Positions 36,285-45,201 of a stretch of 64,000 nt of DNA are shown here, in pieces. Below the pieces are notes generated by a model. It was given only the letters and a program-made list of their open reading frames with translations. It was not told the DNA's origin and did not search any database. This DNA is from Acinetobacter sp. XH1741 (GTDB lineage Bacteria > Pseudomonadota > Gammaproteobacteria > Pseudomonadales > Moraxellaceae), in contig NZ_CP157428.1 in assembly GCF_041021895.1 (NCBI RefSeq), positions 3,286,001 through 3,350,000 on the forward strand, given 5' to 3'. The first letter of the stretch is position 1. Each line of letters begins with the position of its first letter. The translations under genes were made by a program, and so were the position numbers.

Positions 36285-37043
36285 TTATTCTACTTCTACC
36301 ACTTTCAAAGGATTGAAAGACTGAGTAGTTGGCATCATTTCTATACGATTAATATTAATATGAGGTGGTTGTGATGCAATCCACGCTACAGTATTTGCAA
36401 TATCTTCGGGCAAGATTGGATTTTTCTTATCATATAAACTACTGACTTTCTCTTGATCGCCTTTAAAACGTACTAAAGAGAATTCCGTACCGCCGCAGAG
36501 TCCAGGTTCAATATTTGTTACTCGCACCCCAGTACCAGCTAAATCAGCACGAAGATTTAAACTAAACTGCTCCACAAATGCTTTTGTTGCACCATACACA
36601 TTACCGCCTGGATATGGATATGTGCCCGCAATTGAACCCATATTGATAATTAAACCCGATTTTTTCTTGACCATACTTGGTAAAATTAATCGAGTAACGG
36701 TAACAAGCCCCTTAACATTAGTATCAATCATCGTGTACCAATCATCTAATTCTGCTTTGTCTGCCGACTCTAGGCCTAATGCCAACCCTGCATTATTCAC
36801 CAACAAATCAATTTGGTCGATCTGGAACTCGTTTGGTAATTCTTTAAATACTTTATTTATATGGTCTAATGTATCTGTCATATCAAAAACTAGCGGATAG
36901 AAATGATCTCCAAGCTCTTGTTGTAATTCTTTTAGCTTTTCTGCCCGTCTTCCGCAACCAATAACTTTATAACCCAACTCAATCAGTTTTTTTGAAATAC
37001 TATAACCAAAACCTGCCGATGCACCTGTAACTAATGCTAACAT
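36285..37043 (-). CDS. ydfG: YdfG-type short-chain dehydrogenase (3-hydroxy acid / serine dehydrogenase)
   Basis: A roughly 252-residue NADP-dependent short-chain dehydrogenase. The nucleotide motif VTGASAGFG is at residues 5-13, NNAGLALG near 84, catalytic serine in MGSIAGTYPYPGG near 136, and the YGATK tetrad near 149. Segments DWYTMIDTNVKGL, IEPGLCGGTEFS and EMMPTTQS closely match E. coli YdfG, which oxidises L-serine, L-allo-threonine and 3-hydroxypropionate or reduces malonic semialdehyde. The ATG at 37043 with AAGGAT upstream is preferred to that at 37067. About 270 bases of featureless AT-rich sequence separate it from miaE. Confidence 0.88.
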   Translation of the reverse strand: MLALVTGASAGFGYSISKKLIELGYKVIGCGRRAEKLKELQQELGDHFYPLVFDMTDTLDHINKVFKELPNEFQIDQIDLLVNNAGLALGLESADKAELDDWYTMIDTNVKGLVTVTRLILPSMVKKKSGLIINMGSIAGTYPYPGGNVYGATKAFVEQFSLNLRADLAGTGVRVTNIEPGLCGGTEFSLVRFKGDQEKVSSLYDKKNPILPEDIANTVAWIASQPPHININRIEMMPTTQSFNPLKVVEVE

Positions 37044-37262
37044 TCTTATATCCTTAGAAATAATCAACTGTTTCAGTTGAACTCATGGTGAACATATCAA
37101 CCTTTATATTTACACAATATTTTTGATTAGGCTAAAAAAATAAGCGTTTTTTAAAAAATTTTAAGAAAAATTCAAATCTATAAAAAATATATTTATTCAA
37201 TAATTATATGCATTAAAAACTAAAAGCAGCGTATCCCCTTACCTCATAGATAAAGCTTATTC

Positions 37263-37297
37263 ATAAAAAAAGTTTACCTTTTACAGTAAACTTTTTT
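37263..37297 (-). terminator. Terminator after miaE
   Basis: AAGTTTAC pairs with GTAAACTT around an eight-base loop, with A and T runs on both sides. It lies about 20 bases beyond the miaE stop and closes the long reverse-strand cluster. Confidence 0.88.
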
Positions 37298-37315
37298 AAC
37301 TTGCAGCATCCAAGA

Positions 37316-37960
37316 CTATGCAGGCACGCCACTATGAAAACGGAAAGTATTATCTGGCGTTAAAATCAGGTTCTTTTCAACCTCACGGATATGCTCAATG
37401 CGCTGCTGGATATCTTCTTCAGGGTCTTTCATTTTGGCAGTTTTAGCAACATCAAGTGCAAGAGCTAAATAGTCTTCGAAATGACGAGATTCTGACTTAA
37501 GCAGATAACGGTAATAACGCCCTAGCTCTTCATCTACACGCGGCGCAAGTGCATAAAAACGTTCGCATGAGCGTGCTTCCACAAAAGCGCCAATAACCAG
37601 CACATCAATTAAAGCCTCTGGCTCATAAGTACGAATTTCTTTACGTAAACCACCTGCATAGCGTCCCGCACTTAAACCCTTCCACTCTTGCCCACGCTTG
37701 GTCATAAACTCAAGAACCTGTTCATAGTGAAGCATCTCTTCACGTACAAGCTGAGCAAGTTTGACTTGTAGATCTGTAAAAAAACTATAGCGGAACATTA
37801 AGTTCATCGCTGTGCCCGCTGCTTTTTTCTCACAGTTGGCATGATCTTGCATCAAGATATCTAAATTATTAACCGCCTCATCTAACCATTCATTTGGAGT
37901 TTGGCACCCCAAAAAGGTCAATACAGGCTGCATTAATTCGTCGTAATTGATACTCGACAT
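37316..37960 (-). CDS. miaE: tRNA-(ms2io6A)-hydroxylase
   Basis: A 214-residue non-haem diiron monooxygenase that hydroxylates the isopentenyl side chain of ms2i6A37 in tRNA. The ferritin-like four-helix bundle shows the metal ligand pairs REEMLHYEQVL near residue 74 and ESRHFEDYLAL near 157 (E-x-x-H), with an additional EARSCERF glutamate near 128. Length and motifs match MiaE. It is the last gene of the lepA-to-miaE cluster, six bases after pdxJ. Confidence 0.92.
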   Translation of the reverse strand: MSSINYDELMQPVLTFLGCQTPNEWLDEAVNNLDILMQDHANCEKKAAGTAMNLMFRYSFFTDLQVKLAQLVREEMLHYEQVLEFMTKRGQEWKGLSAGRYAGGLRKEIRTYEPEALIDVLVIGAFVEARSCERFYALAPRVDEELGRYYRYLLKSESRHFEDYLALALDVAKTAKMKDPEEDIQQRIEHIREVEKNLILTPDNTFRFHSGVPA

Positions 37961-37966
37961 TCCTAA

Positions 37967-38692
37967 TTATCCTGCTGCCTGAATTGCTGTTTTCATATCT
38001 TTAACAGCCTGTACCAGACCCACAAAAACACTTTCCGCAATAATTGAGTGACCAATGTTTAATTCATGAATCTGTGGAATAGCTGCAATTAGTGCAATAT
38101 TTTTTAGGTTAAGTCCATGACCTGCATTTACAACTAACCCTTTTGCTGCTGCATACTCAACACCTTTTACAATGCGAGCAAGTTCTTCTTGTTGTTCTTG
38201 TTCTGTTGTCGCATCTGCATATGCACCTGTATGCAGCTCAATAGTAGGTGCTCCACATGCAATCGCCGCATCAATTTGAGCAAAATCAGCATCAATAAAT
38301 AGAGAAACGTCACAACCCAAAGCAGCCAATGCCTGAGTTGCAGCTTTCACTTTTTCAAAGTTAGCGACTACATCCAAACCACCTTCCGTTGTTACTTCTT
38401 GGCGTTTTTCAGGAACGAAGCACACATGCTGTGGTTGAATTTCTTTGGCAAACTCGACCATTTCATCAGTTACAGCCAATTCAAGGTTCATACGCGTTTT
38501 TAACAATGGACGCATACGGCGCACATCATCATCTTGAATATGGCGACGGTCTTCACGCAAATGCAAAGTAATCCCCTCTGCACCTGCTTGTTCACAAATA
38601 AGAGCAGCTTCTACAGGGTCTGGGTAAGTAGTACCGCGCGCCTGTCTTAAAGTAGCAACATGGTCTATGTTTACACCAAGCAATGCAGCCAT
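37967..38692 (-). CDS. pdxJ: Pyridoxine 5'-phosphate synthase
   Basis: Condenses 1-deoxyxylulose 5-phosphate and aminoacetone phosphate to pyridoxine phosphate, the last ring-forming step of vitamin B6 synthesis. The 241-residue TIM barrel begins [17 protein letters not shown], and carries [10 protein letters not shown] near residue 43, [15 protein letters not shown] near 90 and [14 protein letters not shown] near 210. It sits 13 bases after recO, the same order as in many gammaproteobacteria. Confidence 0.97.
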   Translation of the reverse strand: MAALLGVNIDHVATLRQARGTTYPDPVEAALICEQAGAEGITLHLREDRRHIQDDDVRRMRPLLKTRMNLELAVTDEMVEFAKEIQPQHVCFVPEKRQEVTTEGGLDVVANFEKVKAATQALAALGCDVSLFIDADFAQIDAAIACGAPTIELHTGAYADATTEQEQQEELARIVKGVEYAAAKGLVVNAGHGLNLKNIALIAAIPQIHELNIGHSIIAESVFVGLVQAVKDMKTAIQAAG

Positions 38693-38705
38693 AAAAAAAT
38701 CCTAA

Positions 38706-39416
38706 TTACGATTGAGTTTGAGTATTTTGAATCCACAATTGTCGACTTTTTAGGGGACGATCTCCCAAAAGCGATGTAATCATTTGACGGTATAGTTTAC
38801 CTAATAATTGCAATTGTTCGTGAGAAAAATCCTGCCCTTGCTCATAGTCCAGCATCGATAAAATTGCTTTTCCCGACAAAGATGAGCGACTTGCCTGAAC
38901 AACTGGAGCAAAACCTTCAGTCACTTGAAACTGATAAAACTGATGAGGCAAAATTTCTTTTTGAGAACTATAAATTGAAAAATCAATAGCATAGCCCAGC
39001 TCAGGAAGTAAGATATGCTCAAACTGCCTTAATATCTGTCTAAGAAAGAGATCTGGATTTTCGTGAGAGGATAACTGCTGTAATTGAAGCAGTGTTAACT
39101 GATATTGCTCAAAGGTTTGTGGCATTGCCTCTTCTAGGGGACAAAGCCTGAGAACAACTTCGTTTAAATAGAATCCAGCAAAAAAAGCATCACCAAAAAA
39201 GAAAACCGGCTGATTTAATATTTCAAGCTTAGTAAAGTTCTTGAGTTCACTTTTTCCCGTCGCTTGCAACCGAATTGGTTGATATTGAGGAGGCGGAGTC
39301 TGTCTTAAAATACCATCCACTCGCCCATATTCTTGAGTAAAGAGATGCACAATATGGCTTTTTTCACGATATTTACGGTGATGAATCATATATCCGTGTA
39401 AGACTTCATTGCGCAT
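38706..39416 (-). CDS. recO: DNA repair protein RecO
   Basis: A RecFOR-pathway mediator that helps load RecA onto SSB-coated gaps. The 236-residue protein begins with the OB-fold segment LHGYMIHHRKYREKSHIVHLFTQ-like pattern and GRVDGILRQ near residue 33. A helical domain follows, ending with the RPLKSRQLW block. No zinc-finger cysteines are present, as is common in gammaproteobacterial RecO. ATG at 39416 or 39419 is possible. It lies 13 bases before pdxJ, downstream of era and a small lipoprotein gene. Confidence 0.88.
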   Translation of the reverse strand: MRNEVLHGYMIHHRKYREKSHIVHLFTQEYGRVDGILRQTPPPQYQPIRLQATGKSELKNFTKLEILNQPVFFFGDAFFAGFYLNEVVLRLCPLEEAMPQTFEQYQLTLLQLQQLSSHENPDLFLRQILRQFEHILLPELGYAIDFSIYSSQKEILPHQFYQFQVTEGFAPVVQASRSSLSGKAILSMLDYEQGQDFSHEQLQLLGKLYRQMITSLLGDRPLKSRQLWIQNTQTQS

Positions 39417-39428
39417 CATAAAAAGAAA

Positions 39429-39626
39429 CTATTCCTTAGATTCTTTTTCTTTCTTGTCATCATCACCATCAGGAATTACAGCTCCTACAACCGCAGCTGT
39501 ACCTTTGACTACACCTTTAGTCGTTTTATAAGCGATGCCTACTGGTACGGTTACAAGTTTATATACACAACCTTGTAACATCAATGTACACCCAACTATA
39601 GCTATGATTGATGCAATTGCTTTCAT
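39429..39626 (-). CDS. Small lipoprotein
   Basis: A 65-residue protein with a clear lipoprotein signal: a basic start, hydrophobic IIAIVGCTLM and lipobox LQGC with cysteine at residue 20. The mature part is a short hydrophobic segment (VTVPVGIAYKTTKGVVKGTAAVVGAVI) and a highly charged tail (DGDDDKKEKESKE). An outer-membrane or periplasmic-face location is inferred. It is inserted between era and recO with gaps of 18 and 9 bases, so it is part of the operon. Function unknown. Confidence 0.8.
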   Translation of the reverse strand: MKAIASIIAIVGCTLMLQGCVYKLVTVPVGIAYKTTKGVVKGTAAVVGAVIPDGDDDKKEKESKE

Positions 39627-39644
39627 ACCAGTATTCCCTATGTT

Positions 39645-40673
39645 TTAGATATCGCTATATCCCAAGCTTTTCAGAGCACGTTCATCATCAGACCAACCGC
39701 CTTTAACTTTAACCCATAAGGTAAGCATGATCTTTTGTTCGAACATTTTTTCCATGTCTTTTCGAGCATCCATACCAATCGTTTTAAGCTTGGCACCTTT
39801 TTCACCAATCACAATGGCTTTTTGACCTGCGCGATCTACAAAAATAGTTGCATCGATATAGGTACAAGCTGGCTTTAATCGACCAGTTTTTTCATTAACA
39901 GTTTCCTCTTCCGTTTTGAAAGATTCAATTTGTACTGTTAAATCATATGGTAGCTCTTCACCCAACTGACGCATGATTTTTTCACGAATGATTTCACTTG
40001 CCAAAAAGCGTTCCGAGCGGTCAGTAATTTGATCGAATGAATATAATGGCGGCTGGTACGGAAGATATTTTTCAATTGTTTCACTTAAATGGTCCAAGTT
40101 TGCACCACGAAGTGCAGAAACAGGGACAATCTCAGCAAAATTCATAAGCTTGGTACGCTCTTGAATTAAAGGGAGAATCTCTCTTTTATCTTCGAAAGTA
40201 TCAGCCTTATTAATAACCAAAATAACTGGCATTTCAGCATTCTTGAGTTTCTCAAGAACTAAATCGTCATTTTGGGTCCACTTATAAGCATCAATAACAA
40301 ATAAGACCAAGTTGACGTCACGTAATGCAGAATGAGCAGCACGGTTCATCATTTTATTGATTGCACGTACTTCTTTCTTATGCATCCCTGGGGTATCTAC
40401 ATAAACAGCCTGCATTTTTTCACGCGAATCGATACCGATAATTTTATGGCGTGTTGTCTGAGGCTTACGCGACGTAATCGAGAGTTTTTGACCCAACAAA
40501 TGGTTCATGAGGGTAGATTTACCCACATTTGGACGTCCCACAATCGCCACAAATCCGCTCTTAAAATCCGAAGGAATTGTAACGCCTTTGGAACTAAAAA
40601 ATTGATCAATCAGATTGTTTGGATCTTGGTTTTCATTTGAATCTGGATTGATTTGATCAGAATGCATCGACAT
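39645..40673 (-). CDS. era: GTPase Era
   Basis: An essential GTPase that binds 16S rRNA during 30S assembly. The 342-residue protein has a GTPase domain with [10 protein letters not shown] (near residue 47), DTPGMH (near 95) and NKAD (near 155). A KH domain follows ([20 protein letters not shown], then [14 protein letters not shown] near residue 290). An N-terminal extension of about 35 polar residues before the GTPase domain is longer than in E. coli Era. It starts 5 bases after the rnc stop. Confidence 0.96.
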   Translation of the reverse strand: MSMHSDQINPDSNENQDPNNLIDQFFSSKGVTIPSDFKSGFVAIVGRPNVGKSTLMNHLLGQKLSITSRKPQTTRHKIIGIDSREKMQAVYVDTPGMHKKEVRAINKMMNRAAHSALRDVNLVLFVIDAYKWTQNDDLVLEKLKNAEMPVILVINKADTFEDKREILPLIQERTKLMNFAEIVPVSALRGANLDHLSETIEKYLPYQPPLYSFDQITDRSERFLASEIIREKIMRQLGEELPYDLTVQIESFKTEEETVNEKTGRLKPACTYIDATIFVDRAGQKAIVIGEKGAKLKTIGMDARKDMEKMFEQKIMLTLWVKVKGGWSDDERALKSLGYSDI

Positions 40674-40678
40674 GCAGG

Positions 40679-41371
40679 TTATTGCTCCAATAACTTTAAA
40701 ATTTCCGCCGCTGCTGCCTGCTCGGCAAAACGACGACTTGACCCCTCACCATAAATGTTTGGTAAACCATCTACCAAACATTCGACTTTAAAGTGTTGAT
40801 GAGGTGCATCACCCTGAATATCTACAACCTCGTAAACAGGGAGAGGTTTTTTACGTGCTTGTAGATACTCTTGTAAACGTGATTTTGGATCTTTGAGTTG
40901 ATCTGTTGGCTCAATATGATCTAAATAAGGTACATACCATTTTAACACAATATCTTTAAGTAGGTTCAGATCACTACTATCAAGATAAATTGCACCAATA
41001 ATAGCTTCTACTGTATCTGCTAATATTGACTCACGATGATGACCACCAGATTTCAACTCGCCCGTGCTTAATATTAAACACCGACTAAGTTGCAAATCGG
41101 TTGCAATTTTACCTAATGCTTCTTGGCGAACTAAAGTCGCACGCATACGCGTTAAACGACCTTCGTTTTCATTTGGATAAGCATGGTATAAATAATTGGC
41201 GATAATCATCCCCAACAGTGAATCACCTAAAAATTCCAGACGTTCATAGTTATATTTATGACTCACCGAACGATGAGTCAAAGCCAACTGTAGCAATTCA
41301 GGCTGCTTAAATTGATAACCGATTCGACTGAGTAAGCGAGGATCACTTAGTTTGAACTGATGTTTTATCAA
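40679..41371 (-). CDS. rnc: Ribonuclease III
   Basis: A double-strand-specific endoribonuclease for rRNA and mRNA processing. The 230-residue protein carries the catalytic signature [14 protein letters not shown] near residue 35, [14 protein letters not shown] near 110, and a C-terminal dsRNA-binding domain ([15 protein letters not shown], then [18 protein letters not shown]). The start appears to be TTG at 41371, which gives the usual length; a further upstream TTG at 41383 is possible. The start lies inside the DUF4845 gene, so the two are translationally coupled. Confidence 0.94.
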   Translation of the reverse strand: MIKHQFKLSDPRLLSRIGYQFKQPELLQLALTHRSVSHKYNYERLEFLGDSLLGMIIANYLYHAYPNENEGRLTRMRATLVRQEALGKIATDLQLSRCLILSTGELKSGGHHRESILADTVEAIIGAIYLDSSDLNLLKDIVLKWYVPYLDHIEPTDQLKDPKSRLQEYLQARKKPLPVYEVVDIQGDAPHQHFKVECLVDGLPNIYGEGSSRRFAEQAAAAEILKLLEQ

Positions 41372-41717
41372 AACTCTTCTCAAATGTTAAAACTAAATCA
41401 ATATTCAGCAAGAATGGTTTTCTCACTTCATATTTCTTTTTGACTGTTAAACCCGACTGATTAAATACCTCAGCAATCTCTTTAAAATGAAGATCACGGA
41501 TATTGTTCATTTCCAGTCGCTGGTCCATCTGTGTCGTAAACTTTTGGGGTGTGATATCAGAAGAGCTTTGTTGCATAAGCTCTGCAATCTGATTATTAAT
41601 CACACGATCATCCCAATATGCTGGCCAAACTGCAAGTACGGCTTTCACCGCAATTGCAAATATGACCACCCCAAATAAAATTGCTAAATACGAAGTACCC
41701 TGTTGTGCCTTACGCAT
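41343..41717 (-). CDS. DUF4845 domain membrane protein
   Basis: A 124-residue protein with a basic N-terminus (MRKAQQG), a single transmembrane helix (YLAILFGVVIFAIAVKAVLAVWP) and a short periplasmic domain including NIRDLHFKEIAEVFNQ. This is the DUF4845 family, which is regularly found between lepB and rnc in gammaproteobacteria and resembles type IV pilin-like N-termini. Function is not established. It overlaps rnc by 29 bases and lies 23 bases after lepB. Confidence 0.85.
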   Translation of the reverse strand: MRKAQQGTSYLAILFGVVIFAIAVKAVLAVWPAYWDDRVINNQIAELMQQSSSDITPQKFTTQMDQRLEMNNIRDLHFKEIAEVFNQSGLTVKKKYEVRKPFLLNIDLVLTFEKSFDKTSVQTK

Positions 41718-41740
41718 TTTTATTTTCCTAATGGTTGTTT

Positions 41741-42568
41741 TTAATCTATTTTTCCATTTCGGTTAAAGCTTGGCAGGTGGAAACCAGGTTCTTTATGCAT
41801 CCAGACATAGAAAGCTCGGCCTGTTAAATTTTCTTCAGGAACGAAGCCCCAGAAACGACTGTCAGCACTTTGATCACGGTTGTCCCCCATTGCAAAGTAA
41901 TGTCCTTTCGGAACTGTCACTTCCCAATATAAACCGTCTTGGTTTGAATATTTTCCATTATCAACATAGTTGATAAATGGTGCCTGACGCGCAACATTTA
42001 CGCCTTCAAGCTCACGCATTGTAAAGGTATGATCACCAATGGTTTCTTTATGATAAATAGACGTTGGTGTATCTAAAGCATCTTTTTCACGGCTAAACTG
42101 TGTTGGCACTTTAGGAATTTTTTGACCATTAATAATCAATTGGCCATGATCATAAACGATATGGTCACCTGGTAAGCCAATTACACGTTTAATATAGCTA
42201 ATGGTAGGTTGAGGTGGATAACGGAATACAATGACATCACCACGTTTCGGTTCACCGACATCAATTACTTTTTTATTGACGATAGGTAAACGCACACCAT
42301 AGTCAAATTTATTAACCAAAATAAAATCACCAGTCTCTAAAGTCGGGACCATAGAGTCAGATGGAATATTGAATGGTTCATACAGAAATGAGCGAAGTAT
42401 AAGTACAACAGCTAAAACCGGCCAAAAGTCATAGGCCCATGTAATAACAAAATTTTCGTTCTCTCGCCCTTTATTTGCACGTTGTTTAAAAACAAGTTTA
42501 TCTAGCAACCACACTGCAAATAAAATCAGCGTAACCGGAACAAGAATTAAATTAAAATCAAAATCCAC
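41741..42568 (-). CDS. lepB: Signal peptidase I
   Basis: Cleaves Sec and Tat signal peptides at the periplasmic face. The 275-residue protein has two N-terminal hydrophobic helices. Catalytic serine is in IPSDSMVPTL near residue 72, general-base lysine in ISYIKRVIGLPGDH near 130, and the conserved GDNRDQSADSRFWG near 233. The gene is downstream of lepA; the 70-base gap contains an inverted repeat at 42603-42631. Confidence 0.96.
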   Translation of the reverse strand: MDFDFNLILVPVTLILFAVWLLDKLVFKQRANKGRENENFVITWAYDFWPVLAVVLILRSFLYEPFNIPSDSMVPTLETGDFILVNKFDYGVRLPIVNKKVIDVGEPKRGDVIVFRYPPQPTISYIKRVIGLPGDHIVYDHGQLIINGQKIPKVPTQFSREKDALDTPTSIYHKETIGDHTFTMRELEGVNVARQAPFINYVDNGKYSNQDGLYWEVTVPKGHYFAMGDNRDQSADSRFWGFVPEENLTGRAFYVWMHKEPGFHLPSFNRNGKID

Positions 42569-42602
42569 ATGACCTCACTCGCAGCCTAGCTGCTTGCTTT
42601 AT

Positions 42603-42631
42603 GGCTGGGAGAAGATAAGTTCATCCCAGCC
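42603..42631 (-). other. Stem-loop between lepA and lepB
   Basis: GGCTGGGA pairs perfectly with TCCCAGCC around 13 bases. On the transcribed minus strand it is followed by ATAAAGC, not by a T tract, so it is not a normal terminator for lepA. It may be an mRNA stability or processing element; on the plus strand it is followed by TTTTCTTTT. Confidence 0.55.
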
Positions 42632-42638
42632 TTTTCTT

Positions 42639-44456
42639 TTATCTTTCTACTTTCAAAACAGCTAAGAACGCTTCTTGTGGGATTTCTACACTACCCACTT
42701 GTTTCATACGTTTCTTACCTTCTTTTTGTTTAGAAAGTAATTTTTTCTTACGTGACACATCACCGCCATAACATTTTGCTAAAACGTTTTTACGCATCGC
42801 CTTAACAGTCGAACGAGCAATAATTTGAGCACCAATGGCAGCTTGAATGGCAACATCAAACATTTGACGTGGGATCAAGTCTTTCATTTTTTCAACTAAA
42901 GCAATACCACGATGGCGAGCATCATTACGGTGACAAATCATAGCTAAGGCATCGACCTTCTCGCTATTAATTAACACGTCAACCTTAACTAAAGATGAAC
43001 TCTCAAAACGGACGAAGTTATAGTCAAGTGAAGCAAAACCACGTGAACATGATTTAAGCTTATCGAAGAAGTCCATGACCACTTCAGCCATTGGTATTTC
43101 AAAAGTAATCGACACTTGATTACCTAAAAACTTCATGTCTTTTTGTACACCACGACGCTCAATACATAAGGTCATGACATTACCTAAGTATTCTTGTGGC
43201 ACAAGAATATGACACTCAGCGATTGGCTCACGTAAATCTTCAACAACTGAACCATCTGGCATTTTAGATGGACTGTCGATATAGATCGTCTCACCTTTTT
43301 TAGTAACAGCCTCATAAACTACTGTTGGTGCCGAGCTAATTAAATCGAGATCGTACTCACGCTCTAAACGCTCCTGTACGATTTCCATATGCAACATGCC
43401 CAAGAAGCCACAGCGGAAACCGAAACCAAGTGCATCTGAACTTTCAGGTTCAAAGAACAAAGCAGAATCGTTAATTTGTAATTTCTGCAATGCTTCACGG
43501 AATGGTTCAAAATCGCTTGAATCGATTGGGAAAAGACCTGCATAAACCTGTGGTTTAACCTTTTTAAAACCAGGTAAAGTTGCAACATCAGGTGTTGTGG
43601 CAAGTGTAATGGTATCACCTACTGGCGCACCAAAAATGTCTTTAATACCCGCAATAACAAAGCCTACTTCACCAGCTTCAAGAATATCGGTTTCAGTATG
43701 TTTAGGGTTAAATACACCTACAGAAGTTACCGGATGAGTCTGTCCTGTCGATTTAACCAACATTTTGTCGCCCTTACGGATACGACCTTGTTTAATACGA
43801 ACAAGAGAAACTACACCTAAGTAGTTATCAAACCATGAATCGATAATTAACGCTTGAAGTGGCGCTTCACGATCACCTTCCGGTGCCGGAATAACGTCAA
43901 CTAAACGCTCTAATACACCTTCAACACCTAAACCTGTTTTTGCTGAACAAGTTGGTGCATCTGTCGCTTCAATCCCGATAATTTCTTCAATTTCATGAAT
44001 TACACGTTCAGGTTCAGCCTGCGGTAAATCAATTTTATTTAAAATAGGAAGAACTTCGAGACCTTGCTCAATTGCGGTATAACAGTTTGCAACTGATTGA
44101 GCTTCTACACCTTGCGCAGCATCAACAACCAATAATGCGCCTTCACAAGCTGCCAGTGAACGAGATACTTCATACGAGAAGTCAACGTGCCCAGGAGTAT
44201 CAATAAAGTTAAGCTGATATTCCTGCCCATTTGGGTGGGTATAATACAATGTTACAGACGCTGCTTTAATGGTAATCCCACGCTCGCGCTCAAGTTCCAT
44301 TGAGTCCAAGACCTGAGCTTGCATCTCACGATCTTGTAGGCCACCACACATCTGAATAAAACGGTCAGCTAAAGTAGACTTACCATGATCAATATGAGCG
44401 ATAATCGAGAAGTTTCGGATATTTTTGATATCAACGGATTTTTTAGCTTGCGCCAT
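42639..44456 (-). CDS. lepA: Elongation factor 4 (LepA)
   Basis: A translational GTPase that acts on stalled or assembling ribosomes. The 605-residue protein has G motifs [13 protein letters not shown] near residue 20, RERGITIKA near 53, [14 protein letters not shown] near 85 and NKIDLP near 139. EF-G-like domains II, III and V follow, and the LepA-specific C-terminal domain ends the protein with [24 protein letters not shown]. It is the first gene of the lepA-lepB-rnc-era cluster. The leader contains an 8-base inverted repeat at 44482-44508. Confidence 0.97.
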   Translation of the reverse strand: MAQAKKSVDIKNIRNFSIIAHIDHGKSTLADRFIQMCGGLQDREMQAQVLDSMELERERGITIKAASVTLYYTHPNGQEYQLNFIDTPGHVDFSYEVSRSLAACEGALLVVDAAQGVEAQSVANCYTAIEQGLEVLPILNKIDLPQAEPERVIHEIEEIIGIEATDAPTCSAKTGLGVEGVLERLVDVIPAPEGDREAPLQALIIDSWFDNYLGVVSLVRIKQGRIRKGDKMLVKSTGQTHPVTSVGVFNPKHTETDILEAGEVGFVIAGIKDIFGAPVGDTITLATTPDVATLPGFKKVKPQVYAGLFPIDSSDFEPFREALQKLQINDSALFFEPESSDALGFGFRCGFLGMLHMEIVQERLEREYDLDLISSAPTVVYEAVTKKGETIYIDSPSKMPDGSVVEDLREPIAECHILVPQEYLGNVMTLCIERRGVQKDMKFLGNQVSITFEIPMAEVVMDFFDKLKSCSRGFASLDYNFVRFESSSLVKVDVLINSEKVDALAMICHRNDARHRGIALVEKMKDLIPRQMFDVAIQAAIGAQIIARSTVKAMRKNVLAKCYGGDVSRKKKLLSKQKEGKKRMKQVGSVEIPQEAFLAVLKVER

Positions 44457-44481
44457 GGGCTACCTTGAGAAAATATAAAGT

Positions 44482-44508
44482 GCTATGTAGCTTGTTTTAA
44501 TACATAGC
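44482..44508 (-). promoter_or_regulatory. Inverted repeat in the lepA leader
   Basis: GCTATGTA and TACATAGC form a perfect 8-base repeat separated by 11 bases, lying 26-52 bases upstream of the lepA start codon. It could be an mRNA hairpin or a protein site; no known operator was recognised. Confidence 0.4.
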
Positions 44509-44631
44509 CAAAGCGGTTTAACAAATTGCGTGAGATTATAGCAGATGGATATTTTAAAGTATCCAAAATAATCATGAGCTTTGTACTTATGTTTAAAAAA
44601 GGACAACCCCAAACATACAGACTGGCTCAAA

Positions 44632-45084
44632 CTATCTAGTATATGAAACCGTAAAATCTAAAGGATTTATACTTGCATCAAGGGGCTTATACGCTTGCGT
44701 AAAAGTTGGTGACATGCGCTTTGGTCGACTAGACTCGATTTCAATACATGCCCATTTGGTATTTCCAACAAATAAGACTGCCTGATCAGAGGGTCTAAAA
44801 AAAACATACTGGCGAAATGAATAAAGCGCATTGATATCATCTAACCATGTGCGCAGTACAATTTCTTCGCCTTCAAATGCAGCTTTACGGTATTGAACAT
44901 GATGCTCAACAGCCACCATGGCATGTTTTAGCTCAAGATATTTGGTTACGCCTACCCCTAATGTTTCAACATGAGCAGCTGCGACATCTTGCATCCACTG
45001 TACATACATTACATTGTTAACATGGCCCAACGCATCAATATGCTGTGGCTGAACCTGAATATGTAAATCAAAAATACTGCTCAC
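44632..45084 (-). CDS. YbgC/FcbC-type acyl-CoA thioesterase
   Basis: A 150-residue hotdog-fold thioesterase. The motif HIDALGHVNNVMYVQWMQDV near residues 15-35 is the 4-hydroxybenzoyl-CoA thioesterase signature with the catalytic aspartate. Substrate unknown. It begins with GTG at 45084, overlapping by four bases (GTGA) the stop codon of a 30-codon open frame just upstream. That arrangement is typical of translational coupling. Confidence 0.85.
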   Translation of the reverse strand: MSSIFDLHIQVQPQHIDALGHVNNVMYVQWMQDVAAAHVETLGVGVTKYLELKHAMVAVEHHVQYRKAAFEGEEIVLRTWLDDINALYSFRQYVFFRPSDQAVLFVGNTKWACIEIESSRPKRMSPTFTQAYKPLDASINPLDFTVSYTR

Positions 45085-45173
45085 GAAACACTCACTTCAA
45101 TTATTGCTAAAAATACAATCAGTGCAGCTAGGCCAGAGATTATGCTGAACACCAATAATAAAAAACCACCCAT
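45081..45173 (-). CDS. Candidate small membrane peptide, 30 residues
   Basis: ATG at 45173 opens a 30-codon frame ending TGA at 45081. The product MGGFLLLVFSIISGLAALIV plus ten more residues is almost entirely one hydrophobic helix, with a glutamate near the C-terminus. Its stop overlaps the GTG of the thioesterase gene. The start codon lies in the loop of the hairpin that terminates the upstream protease transcript, and no strong ribosome site is visible. Coding is therefore plausible but unproven. It could instead be a leader whose translation influences the next gene. Confidence 0.4.
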   Translation of the reverse strand: MGGFLLLVFSIISGLAALIVFLAIIEVSVS

Positions 45174-45192
45174 TTTCAGGGTGGCTTATTTT
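45156..45192 (-). terminator. Terminator after the Do-family protease gene
   Basis: CCACCC pairs with GGGTGG around a seven-base loop, followed on the minus strand by TTTTTTATT. It lies about 20 bases beyond the protease stop. The start of the candidate small peptide is within the loop. Confidence 0.8.
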
Positions 45193-45201
45193 TATATCAT
45201 T

